DNA of 64,000 nt from Rothia sp. P100 (GTDB lineage: Bacteria > Actinomycetota > Actinomycetes > Actinomycetales > Micrococcaceae): NCBI RefSeq assembly GCF_023712425.1, contig NZ_JAMAYG010000002.1, positions 1-64,000 on the forward strand. The letters are read 5' to 3'. The notes below the pieces were generated by a model that worked only from the letters and a program-made list of their open reading frames with translations, was not told where the DNA came from and ran no database searches. Positions 45,004 to 54,266 of this stretch are shown in pieces. Position 1 is the stretch's first letter. Each line of letters opens with the position of its first letter. A program made the position numbers and the translations under genes.

Positions 45004-45533
45004 TAGAAGAGCTGACCCTTTTCTTCCGCTGAAGGGGATTCTAAATTCAGCAGAAATTCTTTGCGGTCCAGCCCACCGGCGTAACCGGTCAACTTACCAT
45101 CAGCTGATAGAACGCGGTGGCAGGGTATGAAGATGGAGCACTTATTGCGGCCCACTGCCTGGCCAACCGCCTGCGCAGGTGCATGCGGGCCCACCACCTT
45201 GCTAATAGCTCCGTAGGTGGTGGTGTAACCGTAAGCGGTGCCCTTGAGATGTTCCCACACCGCTAGCTGAAAGTCGGTGCCTTCAGGGTGCAAAGTGACC
45301 TCAAAGGCGGTGCGGGTGCAAGCGAAGTATTCTGCGAGTTCTCGGGCTGCCTGCTCCAAGACCGGGTGGTCGGTGAGGTCTTTGCGTTTGCCTAAATCAC
45401 GAGCCATGGGAAAGTGCGCCTGACCTTCAAAGTAAGCACCAGTGATTGCTTCGTTTTCAGCAACCAGATACATGCCTCCAAGAGGTGACTCAAAGATACC
45501 GTAGATGCGCCGGGCTAGGTCAGTTTCACTCAT
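45003..45533 (-). CDS. ogt: Methylated-DNA-[protein]-cysteine S-methyltransferase
   Basis: A 176-residue suicide repair protein for O6-methylguanine. The active-site block is IFIPCHRVLSADGKLTGYAGG with the acceptor Cys in PCHR. The HTH helix YGAISKVVGPHAPAQAVGQAVGRN precedes it. It is first in the ogt-alkB-tag run. No ada-type regulator is fused or adjacent. Confidence 0.92.
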   Translation of the reverse strand: MSETDLARRIYGIFESPLGGMYLVAENEAITGAYFEGQAHFPMARDLGKRKDLTDHPVLEQAARELAEYFACTRTAFEVTLHPEGTDFQLAVWEHLKGTAYGYTTTYGAISKVVGPHAPAQAVGQAVGRNKCSIFIPCHRVLSADGKLTGYAGGLDRKEFLLNLESPSAEEKGQLF

Positions 45534-45589
45534 AACTCTATTGTGACACGTGACATGGCAGGGCTGGTGACGGCGAAGCCGTTGTTAAC

Positions 45590-45739
45590 GTGATAGTAGG
45601 AGCCGCTGAAAACATCAGCGACTTCAAGGATATGGGCTTGAACGTCATCGTTGACTACGCTGACTTCACCCCCATTCACGCGGCCAGTGAGGTTCTTGCT
45701 TCACTGGAGCTTTTGAGGCAGGGCGGTCCTGCCTTTTGA
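45590..45739 (+). other. Short coherent frame, unassigned
   Basis: GTG 45590 opens 49 codons (VGAAENISDFKDMGLNVIVD, then HAASEVLASLELLRQGGPAF). It looks like the C-terminal end of a protein and has a stop upstream. No family was recognised, and no ribosome site is convincing. It is probably a remnant. Confidence 0.3.
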
Positions 45740-45833
45740 GCCAGCAGATTATTCCAGGTCAGGGAGAACCTGGACGGACTGAGTCGATTCGGTGGGCTCC
45801 CGCCCTGCTACCCAACCGCGTAGACTAGCCCCT

Positions 45834-46253
45834 ATGGCACATACTCACCCCACCGTACTTTTTGTTTGCAACACCAACGGCGGCAAGTCTCAGATGGCTG
45901 CCGCGCTGGCAACCCTGGACGTGCCCCACGTCTTTACCGCTATCTCAGCAGGCCTTACCCCCGCTGATACCGTGAACGGGCAGGCGGCTGCCTCCCTGGC
46001 GAAGATTGGAGCGGACATGGCCTCCAAAACACCCACCCAGTTGACCGACGACATGCAGCGTTCAGCTGATGTGGTGGTCACGGTGGGGGACGCGGCTACC
46101 CCTGAACTCGAAGGCGTCAAATATGTGCGCTGGAACATCATCGACCCTTCAGTCTTTGGGGCCAAGGGCGATGCCCGCATGGACAAGCTGCGCGATGACC
46201 TGCGCGAGCGCGTCAATGACCTGGCGGGGGAATTTGGCACCTGCTGTAGCTAA
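45834..46253 (+). CDS. Low-molecular-weight phosphatase / ArsC-like protein
   Basis: A 139-residue protein of the LMW-phosphatase fold. The P-loop reads VCNTNGGKSQMAAAL, so Lys replaces the usual Arg of Cx5R. The same CxxNxGKSQ form occurs in actinobacterial arsenate-reductase-like proteins, including mycothiol-dependent ones. The general-acid region has WNIIDPSVFG. The start is ATG 45834; the frame is open further upstream without support. Substrate (phosphotyrosine or arsenate) is undecided; no other arsenic gene is near. Confidence 0.8.
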   Translation: MAHTHPTVLFVCNTNGGKSQMAAALATLDVPHVFTAISAGLTPADTVNGQAAASLAKIGADMASKTPTQLTDDMQRSADVVVTVGDAATPELEGVKYVRWNIIDPSVFGAKGDARMDKLRDDLRERVNDLAGEFGTCCS

Positions 46254-46266
46254 GCGAAGTATCGAT

Positions 46267-47469
46267 ATGGTGAAGAACCTCATAGACGCAGCCGATGAAC
46301 GCGCTGAAGCTCTGGACCGCCTGATTCTGAGGGAGGCTGACCAGCAGCTCACCGGCGTGGATGCTGGGGATATCGTAGTACTAGAAGACAGTAGCGCGGC
46401 ACTGACCCTACAAGTCCTGGCAAGGGTTCTCGATGAATCTGGCACTGCACCCAGAGTGCTGGTGCGCTGTCGCTCCTACCAGCAGGCCCACGCTTTGCGC
46501 GCCCTGGCTCACCGGTTACTCGAAGGTCAGGGGAAAGATGCCGCAGCTCGGCTGGTGGTTGCCGGCCTGGACACCGAAGCTCTGGACCTTGAAACAGCTC
46601 TAGCGGAGTGCTCGCTGAAGCCCACCCTGGCCCTGGGGCGCCTCCCCAAAACCTTGGCAGCCCTAGATGATTGGGGCCGTGCTCTAGCCCGCCACAGCGC
46701 GCAGACTACTACCGATTTTTCGCTCTGCTTGGGTGGCAACACCAAGCACATGACCCGCACCATGAACACGGTGCTAGAGCAAAGCTTTAGCGAGGTCTGG
46801 GCTGGACGCGGCCAGGGAAAGTTCCGTGCCTTACTAGCAAGGGCACCCCGCCAGAGCGTCCTGGCCCACACTGCCGAAGAGACCCAGATACCGGTGGGCA
46901 CTCTGCGGGGTCTGGGCGGTGTTTTCTCGGGTGGACGTGAAGACCGTGGGGGTTCTTATCTGGCAGATATTGCCTGCGACCTCCTATCTACTTTAGACCG
47001 TCCGGCTGATGGTGCAGCGCTACGCGTCCTCGACCTTGGTTGTGGTAACGGCTCGGTATCTCTGCGACTCCTGCACCGAGCGCAAGAACGTGGCCTGCCT
47101 TTGGTGCTCACCGCGACCGATCTGGATGCGGACGCCGTGCGTTCGGCTACGCAGACCCTTGCTCCCTACCGAACAGGGGAGCAGACCGCCACCGTCACCT
47201 GGGACGATGCTGCAGCTGGTTCAGCGCCGGGTAGCTTTGACCTGCTGCTACTCAACCCGCCCTTCCACGAGGGCACCCGGCTGGATGCCACCATGGTGCG
47301 TCCCCTGCTGGACGCCGCCACCCGGCTCCTTGCCCCGGGCGGGCGGTTGCTTCTGGTGCACAATTCGCACCTGCGCTACCGCGCCCAGCTAGAAGACCGT
47401 TTTGAGGAGGTGAAGCAGCTGGGCCGCAATGGCACCTTCACGGTGCTGAGCGCCTGCGGCGCCCTTTAG
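46267..47469 (+). CDS. RlmG/RsmC-like rRNA guanine-N2 methyltransferase
   Basis: A 400-residue two-domain methyltransferase. The N-terminal half is a degenerate MTase-like domain; the C-terminal half has motif I VLDLGCGNGSVSLRLLH and the N-methyltransferase motif LLLNPPFHEG (NPPF). RlmG acts on 23S G1835 and RsmC on 16S G1207; which one cannot be told. The start is ATG 46267, 13 nt after the phosphatase-like gene, suggesting one transcript. Confidence 0.85.
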   Translation: MVKNLIDAADERAEALDRLILREADQQLTGVDAGDIVVLEDSSAALTLQVLARVLDESGTAPRVLVRCRSYQQAHALRALAHRLLEGQGKDAAARLVVAGLDTEALDLETALAECSLKPTLALGRLPKTLAALDDWGRALARHSAQTTTDFSLCLGGNTKHMTRTMNTVLEQSFSEVWAGRGQGKFRALLARAPRQSVLAHTAEETQIPVGTLRGLGGVFSGGREDRGGSYLADIACDLLSTLDRPADGAALRVLDLGCGNGSVSLRLLHRAQERGLPLVLTATDLDADAVRSATQTLAPYRTGEQTATVTWDDAAAGSAPGSFDLLLLNPPFHEGTRLDATMVRPLLDAATRLLAPGGRLLLVHNSHLRYRAQLEDRFEEVKQLGRNGTFTVLSACGAL

Positions 47470-47490
47470 CCTTCCGACCTGAATAAAAAT

Positions 47491-47522
47491 ACCCGCTGTC
47501 TGTGCAGACAGCGGGTACTTTT
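47491..47522. terminator. Bidirectional terminator
   Basis: ACCCGCTGTCT (47491-47501) pairs with AGACAGCGGGT (47506-47516). An A-rich flank precedes and ACTTTT follows. It separates the convergent methyltransferase and glpK genes. Confidence 0.85.
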
Positions 47523-47542
47523 ATGGGGATTTCAGCTGGAGA

Positions 47543-49102
47543 CTAGTCCTGCTCAACGTCCTCGTCGACCCATTCGAGGGTGCGGGCTACAGCCTTCTTC
47601 CAGAGGCGGTACTGGCGTTCGACTTCGTCCTGGTCCATTGCAGGTTCCCAGCGCTTGTCTTCTGCCCAGTTGTCGATGACGTCCTGTTCGCCGTCCCAGA
47701 AACCAACGGCGATACCGGCTGCGTAGGCTGCACCGAGAGCGGTGGTCTCGATGACCTTGGGGCGGATGACGGGTACACCAAGGAGGTCTGCCTGGAACTG
47801 CATGAGGAACTCGTTGGCTGTCATGCCGCCGTCCACGCGCACCTCTCCGAGGGAAACCTTGGTGCCAGCTGCCTCTGCGTCAGCGTTCATAGCATCCAGC
47901 ACCTCGCGAGTCTGGAAGGCAGTTGCCTCCAAGGCTGCGCGGACGATGTGGGCCCGGTTGACGTAGCGGGTGAGGCCAACGATGACACCGCGAGCATCCG
48001 AGCGCCAGTGGGGTGCGAAGAGACCAGAGAAGGCAGGAACGACGTAGGCGCCGCCCGTGTTCTCTACGCTGGTTGCCAGTTCTTCTGACTCTGCAGCGTT
48101 GTCGATCATGTGGAGGTTATCGCGTAGCCACTGAATCAGGGAGCCGGAGACTGCAACTGAACCCTCGAGGGCGTAGACCGGGTCAGCGTCGCCCAGCTTG
48201 TAGGCAACGGTGGTGAGCAGACCGTTTTCTGAAATCACGGGTTCGGTGCCGGTGTTCATGAGCATGAAGTTACCGGTGCCGTAGGTGTTTTTCGCCATGC
48301 CCTTTTCGAAGCAGGCCTGACCGAAGGTCGCTGCCTGCTGGTCGCCTAGGATGCCGGCGATGGGCGTGCCATTGAGTAGGCCCTTCTTGCGGCCGTAGCC
48401 GTACACCTCTGAGGAGGACTTAATCTCGGGCAGCATGCTCATGGGGATGCTCATGTCAGCAGCGATGGACTCGTCCCACTCCAGAGTCTTGATATTCATG
48501 AGCAGGGTGCGGGAGGCGTTGGTCACGTCGGTGACGTGCACGCCGCCATTTACACCGCCGGTGATGTTCCAGAGCACCCAAGTATCGGTGTTGCCGAAGA
48601 GTAGGTCGCCGGCTTCTGCCTTTTCGCGGGCGCCCTCCACGTTATCCAGAATCCACTTGATTTTGGGGCCTGAGAAGTAGGTGGCGAGGTTCAGACCTAC
48701 GATGTCGTGGTATTTACCTGCGCCCTCTTCGCCGCCCAGCTCGTCACAGATTTTCTGGGTGCGGGTGTCCTGCCAGACGATGGCGTTGTAGATGGGTTTG
48801 CCGGTGGTCTTGTCCCAGACCACGGCGGTTTCGCGCTGGTTGGTGATACCGACGGCAGCGATTTCGTGGTGGTTGACCTCAGCTTTGGTCAAGCACTCAC
48901 CGACAGCCTGGCGCACGTTCTTCCAGATTTCGAGGGGGTCATGCTCAACCCAGCCTGCCTTAGGAAAGATCTGTTCGTGCTCTAGCTGGCCCACTGATTT
49001 GATTTCGCCCGCCTTGGTGAAGAGGATGGCGCGTGAGCTGGTGGTGCCCTGGTCAATGGAAAGAATGTACTTCTTACGCTCGGGCAGTTCGGTCTTAGTC
49101 AT
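47543..49102 (-). CDS. glpK: Glycerol kinase
   Basis: A 519-residue FGGY kinase; glycerol to sn-glycerol 3-phosphate. [14 protein letters not shown] opens the fold; ERKSLING-type elements are represented by [13 protein letters not shown]; the ATP site has [12 protein letters not shown]-like and [13 protein letters not shown]. It is last in the glpD-glpF-glpK run, 105 nt after glpF, with a hairpin between. Confidence 0.95.
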   Translation of the reverse strand: MTKTELPERKKYILSIDQGTTSSRAILFTKAGEIKSVGQLEHEQIFPKAGWVEHDPLEIWKNVRQAVGECLTKAEVNHHEIAAVGITNQRETAVVWDKTTGKPIYNAIVWQDTRTQKICDELGGEEGAGKYHDIVGLNLATYFSGPKIKWILDNVEGAREKAEAGDLLFGNTDTWVLWNITGGVNGGVHVTDVTNASRTLLMNIKTLEWDESIAADMSIPMSMLPEIKSSSEVYGYGRKKGLLNGTPIAGILGDQQAATFGQACFEKGMAKNTYGTGNFMLMNTGTEPVISENGLLTTVAYKLGDADPVYALEGSVAVSGSLIQWLRDNLHMIDNAAESEELATSVENTGGAYVVPAFSGLFAPHWRSDARGVIVGLTRYVNRAHIVRAALEATAFQTREVLDAMNADAEAAGTKVSLGEVRVDGGMTANEFLMQFQADLLGVPVIRPKVIETTALGAAYAAGIAVGFWDGEQDVIDNWAEDKRWEPAMDQDEVERQYRLWKKAVARTLEWVDEDVEQD

Positions 49103-49132
49103 GGTGACACTTCCTTGTGAATGGGTAGGTGG

Positions 49133-49187
49133 GGCAGGACGCCGGGTAGGTAGCTACCGGTGGTGGGGTGAGCCGCGGCGTCCTGCC
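49133..49187 (-). other. Hairpin between glpF and glpK
   Basis: GGCAGGACGCCG (49133-49144) pairs perfectly with CGGCGTCCTGCC (49176-49187). There is no T-tract, so it is more likely a processing/attenuation element inside the operon. It shares the GGACGCC core with other hairpins here. Confidence 0.7.
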
Positions 49188-49207
49188 GCTCTATATATGG
49201 GGAGAGG

Positions 49208-50017
49208 TTATGCGCCTGCGATGGCAAGAACCGCGGGAACGATAAGGGCAGCAGCAGTTGCGCCCAGGAGGGGGCCGACGACGGGTACCCAAGAGTAGGA
49301 CCAGTCTGAAGCTGACTTGTTCTTGATGGGCATCAGTGCGTGGGCAATACGCGGACCAAGGTCACGGGCAGGGTTGATGGCATAGCCGGTGGGGGTACCC
49401 AGGGAGAGACCGATAGCCACAACGATAATGGCAACAGCCAGCGGGCCAAGGCCTGAGGGGGTCTGGCCGGAAGCAACGACGAAACCTACCAGCACGAAGG
49501 TACCAATAGCTTCGGTGAGGATGTTCCAACCGTAGGAGCGAATGGCGGGTGCGGTGCAGAAGACGCCGCGGGAGACACCGGGTTCAACAATATCGAAGTG
49601 CTTTTTGAAGGCTAGGTAGGCGCCCCAGGCTCCCAAGAAGGCACCGAGGAACTGGCCGGCAAAGTAGACCAGCATGGCGGTGAAACTTGGTGCAATACCG
49701 GGTGCAAAATCATTCCCGGCAACCATCTGGCCCACCGTGACGGCGGGGTTGAGGTGAGCACCGGAGGGACCTGAAACGTAGACTGCAGCAAAAACAGCGA
49801 AGCCCCAGCCGAAAGCGATGTTGATCCAGTCAGCGCCCTTAGCACCAGACTTGGGTAAACTCACTGCTGCCACAACGCCTGCACCCAGAAGAACCAGGAT
49901 GAATGTGCCCAGGGTTTCTGATGCGAATGCACCTAGGAGGGTGGCGGTGCCGTCAGCATTGACGAGGGCACTTGCCTGCACGCTGGCTTCAGTGCCAGTT
50001 GCTAATAGTGAGCTCAT
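49208..50017 (-). CDS. glpF: Glycerol facilitator (aquaglyceroporin)
   Basis: A 269-residue MIP-family channel with six hydrophobic segments. The two NPA boxes are in GAHLNPAVTVGQ and GYAINPARDLGPR; the Asp after the second NPA supports glycerol permeability. ATG 50017 is used because AAAGAGG lies 5 nt before it; an upstream GTG at 50032 overlaps that site. It lies between glpD and glpK. Confidence 0.93.
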   Translation of the reverse strand: MSSLLATGTEASVQASALVNADGTATLLGAFASETLGTFILVLLGAGVVAAVSLPKSGAKGADWINIAFGWGFAVFAAVYVSGPSGAHLNPAVTVGQMVAGNDFAPGIAPSFTAMLVYFAGQFLGAFLGAWGAYLAFKKHFDIVEPGVSRGVFCTAPAIRSYGWNILTEAIGTFVLVGFVVASGQTPSGLGPLAVAIIVVAIGLSLGTPTGYAINPARDLGPRIAHALMPIKNKSASDWSYSWVPVVGPLLGATAAALIVPAVLAIAGA

Positions 50018-50114
50018 AGAGACCTCTTTCACATCGGTGTGAACAAAACGTCCGGTGGACGTTCCACAAGTTATGGGTGGATTTTTGGTGGGTTGAAGGC
50101 GCCAGCGTTGCTGG

Positions 50115-51857
50115 TTAGCCTACGATCGTGGGGACGTTGATCAGATGATTGGTTGCCCGTTCATCTGACGTTTCAGTTGAAGCTGCCGCAATAGCCTCGA
50201 CGCGCTTGCGGTAGGTGGCTAGCTCGCGTTGCTGAGTTGCCTCGTCCCAGCCCAGTTCTGGTGCCATGATTGAGATAATCTCTTCGGCAGCAGCCAGGCC
50301 ACGGTCCTTAGCTTCAAGGTCTAGGCGGACGCGGCGGATGAGCACGTCTTCCAGGTGCAGGGCACCTTCTGCGCGCACAGCCTGCAGGACGTCAGCACGT
50401 AGGAACTGGGGTGCGGCAGCCAGAGGAACACCCAGTGAGGGGTCCTTTTCAATCTGAGCGATGATGTCGGTCAGTTCAGCGCCGTAGCGTTCGAGCAGGT
50501 GCTCGGTGCGGGCAGTATCCCAACCGTTTTCTGCAGCCAGGGCCTCAGCACGGGATGCAAGAACTTCGTAGCCTTCTGCACCGACCAGCTTGATTCTCTC
50601 GGTGACCGAAGGCAGGGTCTTAGCGCGCTCACCTAGGGCGAAGTCCACGGCGTCTTCTGCCATGACACGGTAGGTGGTGAGTTTACCGCCGGCAATGGCG
50701 CTCATGCCGGGAGCGATCTGGGTGACGGTGTGCTCGCGGGAGACCTTGGTAGAGGACTTGTCTGAACCGTCCTTGAGCACCGGCTGCAGCAGCGGGCGTA
50801 GACCAGCGAAGGTACTGATAACGTCGTCATGGGTTAGCTCATCGGCAATGAGCTTGTTGGCCTGCATGAGCACGTAATCGATGTCCGCGCGGGTTGCCAC
50901 GGGGTTGAGGCGATCCTGCTGGGTGTAGGGGGTGTCGGTGGTGCCGATGATCCAGTAGCGCTGCCAGGGGATGATGAAGAGAACGGACTTTTCGGTCTTT
51001 GTGAAGATGCCGCTGGTTGCTTTAATACGGTCGCGGGGCACGGTGATGTGCACGCCCTTGGAGGCAAGTACCTTGAGCCCGGCGTCCTGGTTGGCTAGAG
51101 CTTCGGTTTCTTCGGTCCATACGCCGGTTGCGTTAATGATGTGCTTGGCTTTGACGGTCTTTTCGGTGCCGGTCTCAAGATCTAGAATTTTAGCGCCGAT
51201 GACCCTACCGCTAGCGTCCTTTTCGACGCCGGTGACCTTGGTGCGAGTGGCTGCCAGTGCGCCGTAGCCGGCGGCGGTGCGGACCAGGTCAATTACCAGG
51301 CGGGCGTCGTCCACGCGGGCATCGTAGAACTGGATGGCGCCAGAGAAAGCGGAATCCTTGATGCCGGGGAAGACCTTTTTGGTGCCGGACTTGGTGAAGT
51401 GCTGCTGGGTGGGCACAGTCTTGCGGCCGCCTGCACCAGCGAAAGCTAGGGTGTCGTACATGCCGATGCCTACTGCTGAGTAGGCACGCTCAATGAGGGG
51501 TAGCTTGAGGGGCCAGAGGAAGGGCTGCGCCTTGACGAGGTGGGGAGCGGTGCGCTCGAGCAGCAGGCCACGTTCTTTAAGCGCCTCAGAAACGAGCTTG
51601 AAATCTAGGTTGTAGAGGTAACGCAGACCGCCGTGCACTAGTTTAGATGACCAGGCGGAGGTGCCCATAGCCCAGTCACCAGCATCAACGATAGCGGTGC
51701 GCAGGCCACGGGTGGCGGCGTCCAGGGCGATACCTGCACCGGTGACACCCCCGCCGATGACGAGAATGTCGACTCCAGCATCGTCGGTCATGGCCTCAAG
51801 GGCGGCGGTGCGGGAGGCGGCGGTGAGATGGGATTTAGCGGTGAATGTTGCGCTCAT
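50115..51857 (-). CDS. glpD: Aerobic glycerol-3-phosphate dehydrogenase
   Basis: A 580-residue FAD enzyme at the membrane surface that feeds electrons to quinones and gives dihydroxyacetone phosphate. The FAD fingerprint DILVIGGGVTGAGIALDAATRG is near residue 30, followed by SSKLVHGGLRYLYNLDFKLV. The C-terminal domain (LRADVLQAVRAEGALHLEDVLIRR) is complete. It is first in the glp run and divergent from the SorC regulator. Confidence 0.95.
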   Translation of the reverse strand: MSATFTAKSHLTAASRTAALEAMTDDAGVDILVIGGGVTGAGIALDAATRGLRTAIVDAGDWAMGTSAWSSKLVHGGLRYLYNLDFKLVSEALKERGLLLERTAPHLVKAQPFLWPLKLPLIERAYSAVGIGMYDTLAFAGAGGRKTVPTQQHFTKSGTKKVFPGIKDSAFSGAIQFYDARVDDARLVIDLVRTAAGYGALAATRTKVTGVEKDASGRVIGAKILDLETGTEKTVKAKHIINATGVWTEETEALANQDAGLKVLASKGVHITVPRDRIKATSGIFTKTEKSVLFIIPWQRYWIIGTTDTPYTQQDRLNPVATRADIDYVLMQANKLIADELTHDDVISTFAGLRPLLQPVLKDGSDKSSTKVSREHTVTQIAPGMSAIAGGKLTTYRVMAEDAVDFALGERAKTLPSVTERIKLVGAEGYEVLASRAEALAAENGWDTARTEHLLERYGAELTDIIAQIEKDPSLGVPLAAAPQFLRADVLQAVRAEGALHLEDVLIRRVRLDLEAKDRGLAAAEEIISIMAPELGWDEATQQRELATYRKRVEAIAAASTETSDERATNHLINVPTIVG

Positions 51858-51917
51858 AATGGCTCTCCAGAAAAAATACGATGGATGTGAAGTCTGTTAC
51901 CATTTGAACTGCCGAGT

Positions 51918-51947
51918 GCAAAAAACTGCAAAATGTTTGAGCAAAAT
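51918..51947. promoter_or_regulatory. Repeated A-tract motif in the glpD/regulator control region
   Basis: GCAAAAT occurs at 51928-51934 and 51941-51947, and GCAAAAAA at 51918. They lie between the divergent glpD and SorC-type genes and may be regulator half-sites. The spacing is uneven (10 and 13 bp). Confidence 0.45.
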
Positions 51948-51968
51948 TTCACTTAGAATGGGAAAGTG

Positions 51969-52910
51969 ATGAGCAAAAGTAAAAATTTGATGTTTGACGC
52001 GGCGCACCTCTACTACGTTGAACACCTAACCATGGCAGCAATCTCTGCCAGGTTGGGGGTTTCCCGGCCTACTGTGTCCAGGCTTCTGCAGAATGCGCGT
52101 GAAAGCGGTGTGGTGACTATTCAGCTCAATGAGGAGCTACGACCTAAGGAGCCTTTGGCGAACCGGCTAGCCGACCTGTACCGGGTTCGCGTCCACGTGG
52201 CTCAGGTGCCAGCGGGAGCCAGCGAGACGGTGCGCATGCGCAGCGTAGCGGCAGCAGGCGCTAAGCTCTTGGATTCACTGGTGCACCATGGCACCGTGCT
52301 GGGCGTTGCCTGGGGCTCTACCGTGACGGAGGTGGCACACTTTTTGCCCAAACGTCCGCTGAACGATGTCACCGTGGTGCAGCTCAACGGGGCGGGCAAT
52401 GCCCACCACACCGGCATCCCGTATTCGGGGGCAATTTTGGGTCAGGTGGCTTCTGCCTATAACGCCCGCATGGTGCACTTCCCCGTGCCGGCTTTCTTTG
52501 ACTTTGCCGAGACCAAGGCGGCGATGTGGCGAGAGCGCAGTGTGCGCGGTGTGCTGGCGGTGCAACGGTCTGCTGATGTGGCGCTCTTTGGGGTGGGTGC
52601 CTTTGGTGGCTCTATTCCCTCCCACGTCTATGTCGGTGGCTACTTTGATGGGGAGCAACTGGCGTCCATGCGATCGGAGGGTATCGCTGGTGATATTTGC
52701 ACGGTCATGATTAGGGAAAATGGCACCTGGGCTGACTTGGACGTTAATCGCCGCGCGACCGGTCCAACCCCGGCTGAGCTGGTGAAGGTGGGCAGGCGGG
52801 TCTGCGTAGCGGCGGGCACTCACCGCGCCGCTGCCCTGCGCGGGGCACTAAAAACCGGTGTCATCACCGACTTGGTGGTGGGCAGCGACCTGGCTGAGTT
52901 GTTGCTCTAG
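51969..52910 (+). CDS. SorC-family sugar-binding regulator (glp control, inferred)
   Basis: A 313-residue regulator. The N-terminal HTH is LTMAAISARLGVSRPTVSRLLQNAR; the rest is a SorC/DeoR-type sugar-phosphate-binding domain (VLGVAWGSTVTEVAHFL, GDICTVMIRENG). It is divergent from glpD. By position it controls glycerol genes, possibly with glycerol 3-phosphate as effector. ATG 51969 is used; GTG 51966 is just upstream in frame. Confidence 0.85.
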   Translation: MSKSKNLMFDAAHLYYVEHLTMAAISARLGVSRPTVSRLLQNARESGVVTIQLNEELRPKEPLANRLADLYRVRVHVAQVPAGASETVRMRSVAAAGAKLLDSLVHHGTVLGVAWGSTVTEVAHFLPKRPLNDVTVVQLNGAGNAHHTGIPYSGAILGQVASAYNARMVHFPVPAFFDFAETKAAMWRERSVRGVLAVQRSADVALFGVGAFGGSIPSHVYVGGYFDGEQLASMRSEGIAGDICTVMIRENGTWADLDVNRRATGPTPAELVKVGRRVCVAAGTHRAAALRGALKTGVITDLVVGSDLAELLL

Positions 52911-53459
52911 CGCTTAGGTGGGCTGTAAATGGCTTACTTGACAGTAGTACGTAATTAGATCCTCGTACTGCGCAAAAGCTCCAGAAATAACCTCAAGCCA
53001 GACTAGAAAGAGCGTTGCTACACCAGCGCACCACCGGGCAAAAAGCCAAGCAATTCACCACGCTACTTACAACCCCATCGGATATAAAGGCGGTCAACAC
53101 GTTCATCCATTAACGCAGGGCGATAATCGAACGAATGATTGCACAGGGTAAGACGTGGCGTGTTGTGCCCACGGGTTTCCGGCTGCTGCTGGGCCCGTAT
53201 GCGCGGGTGTTTGGTGTGGTGTGGTGCGGTGGTTGGTGTTTTATGCAGCTGGTGGAACTTTTGAATAAGTCTCCTTGAAATGCAAGTTAGCTCTGGCTCT
53301 TCTGAACTGCCATCCCCAGTGGGGGAGCCCTCTGCCAATCGTGAAGGTGTGCATCAGCTAAAAACCGCAGTAAACCAACCCTTGCACCGCTAAAAGGCTA
53401 GAGTAGTAACTTACCCCTTGAATCCTGCGTCTAAATAAGCCGCATACGAAAGGACCTTC
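52911..53459. other. Intergenic stretch without a supportable gene
   Basis: About 550 bp. Both strands have short frames (a plus-strand one at about 53135-53278 and a minus-strand one at 53063-53338) without ribosome sites or recognised motifs. It may be an eroded gene. The promoter of the next gene should be near 53400. Confidence 0.5.
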
Positions 53460-54185
53460 GTGCCTTTAGCCCCCCAGTTCACCGCAACTCAGCGCGCTGC
53501 CGCCTGGTTCGTCCACGCCTTCACCCTCTCAGGGCTAGCCTGGGCAACCCTGGCAACCCTCGCTCTCATTGAAGGTGACTACACCGCCATGTGGCTCTGG
53601 CTCGGCGTTGCCCTGGTCGTGGACTCCGTCGATGGAACCATGGCACGAAAAGCCCGCGTCAAAGAAGTGTTGCCCTGGTTCGACGGGGGAATTGTTGACA
53701 TCGCCGTTGACTATCTGACCTGGACCTTCATCCCAGCCCTCTTCATGTACCTAGCGCTACCTCTGGGGCCAAAGCCTCTGGCCTTAGCGCTGGTCATTCT
53801 GATCCTGGTGTCCTCCATGTTCTGCTACGCTAACCAACACTGGAAGTCCAGCGACTACTACTTCGTGGGTTTCCCCGCTGCCTGGAATATTGTGGCGGTC
53901 TTCATGTACGTGATGGGTACCGGTACCATCTTCAATGTCATCGCTGTGCTGGTACTCGCGGTGCTTACTCTGACTCCTACCTACTACACCCACCCCTTTA
54001 GGGTGAAGAGGTTCATGGCGGTCAATATCGCTGCAATTACCCTCTGGCTTGCTGCCACCGCCTACTTGGTCGCCCTAGCACCCGAGCGTCCGCTCTGGGC
54101 TCTGATTGCGTTCTGGGTAACGGGTGGCTGGTTCGCCCTCACCTGCGCTTGGCGCACCATTGCCGGCACTGACCAGCACCAGTAA
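53460..54185 (+). CDS. Phosphatidylcholine synthase-like CDP-alcohol phosphatidyltransferase
   Basis: A 241-residue membrane enzyme with about eight helices. The CDP-alcohol motif is DSVDGTMARKARVKEVLPWF plus GGIVDIAVDYLTW, the longer version typical of bacterial Pcs, which condenses choline directly with CDP-diacylglycerol. FVGFPAAWNIVAVFMYV matches the family too. The start is GTG 53460 after GAAAGGA. No methyltransferase (PmtA) is here, so external choline would be needed. An exact substrate cannot be told from sequence alone. Confidence 0.8.
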   Translation: MPLAPQFTATQRAAAWFVHAFTLSGLAWATLATLALIEGDYTAMWLWLGVALVVDSVDGTMARKARVKEVLPWFDGGIVDIAVDYLTWTFIPALFMYLALPLGPKPLALALVILILVSSMFCYANQHWKSSDYYFVGFPAAWNIVAVFMYVMGTGTIFNVIAVLVLAVLTLTPTYYTHPFRVKRFMAVNIAAITLWLAATAYLVALAPERPLWALIAFWVTGGWFALTCAWRTIAGTDQHQ

Positions 54186-54234
54186 TACCCGAAGGGCATA
54201 ACCGCTGACGTTGAAGAGATGGTGCTGCTGAAGG

Positions 54235-54266
54235 GCTAACCACAAGCCTCAGATTTTGTGGTTAGC
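54235..54266. terminator. Bidirectional terminator pcs / lysR
   Basis: GCTAACCACAA (54235-54245) pairs perfectly with TTGTGGTTAGC (54256-54266). It overlaps the 3' end of the minus-strand LysR gene; convergent genes flank it. Confidence 0.75.

Noticed and set aside
53063-53338. Minus-strand 91-codon frame (possible transposase remnant)
   Set aside because: No DDE motif, terminal repeats or ribosome site; composition is poor.
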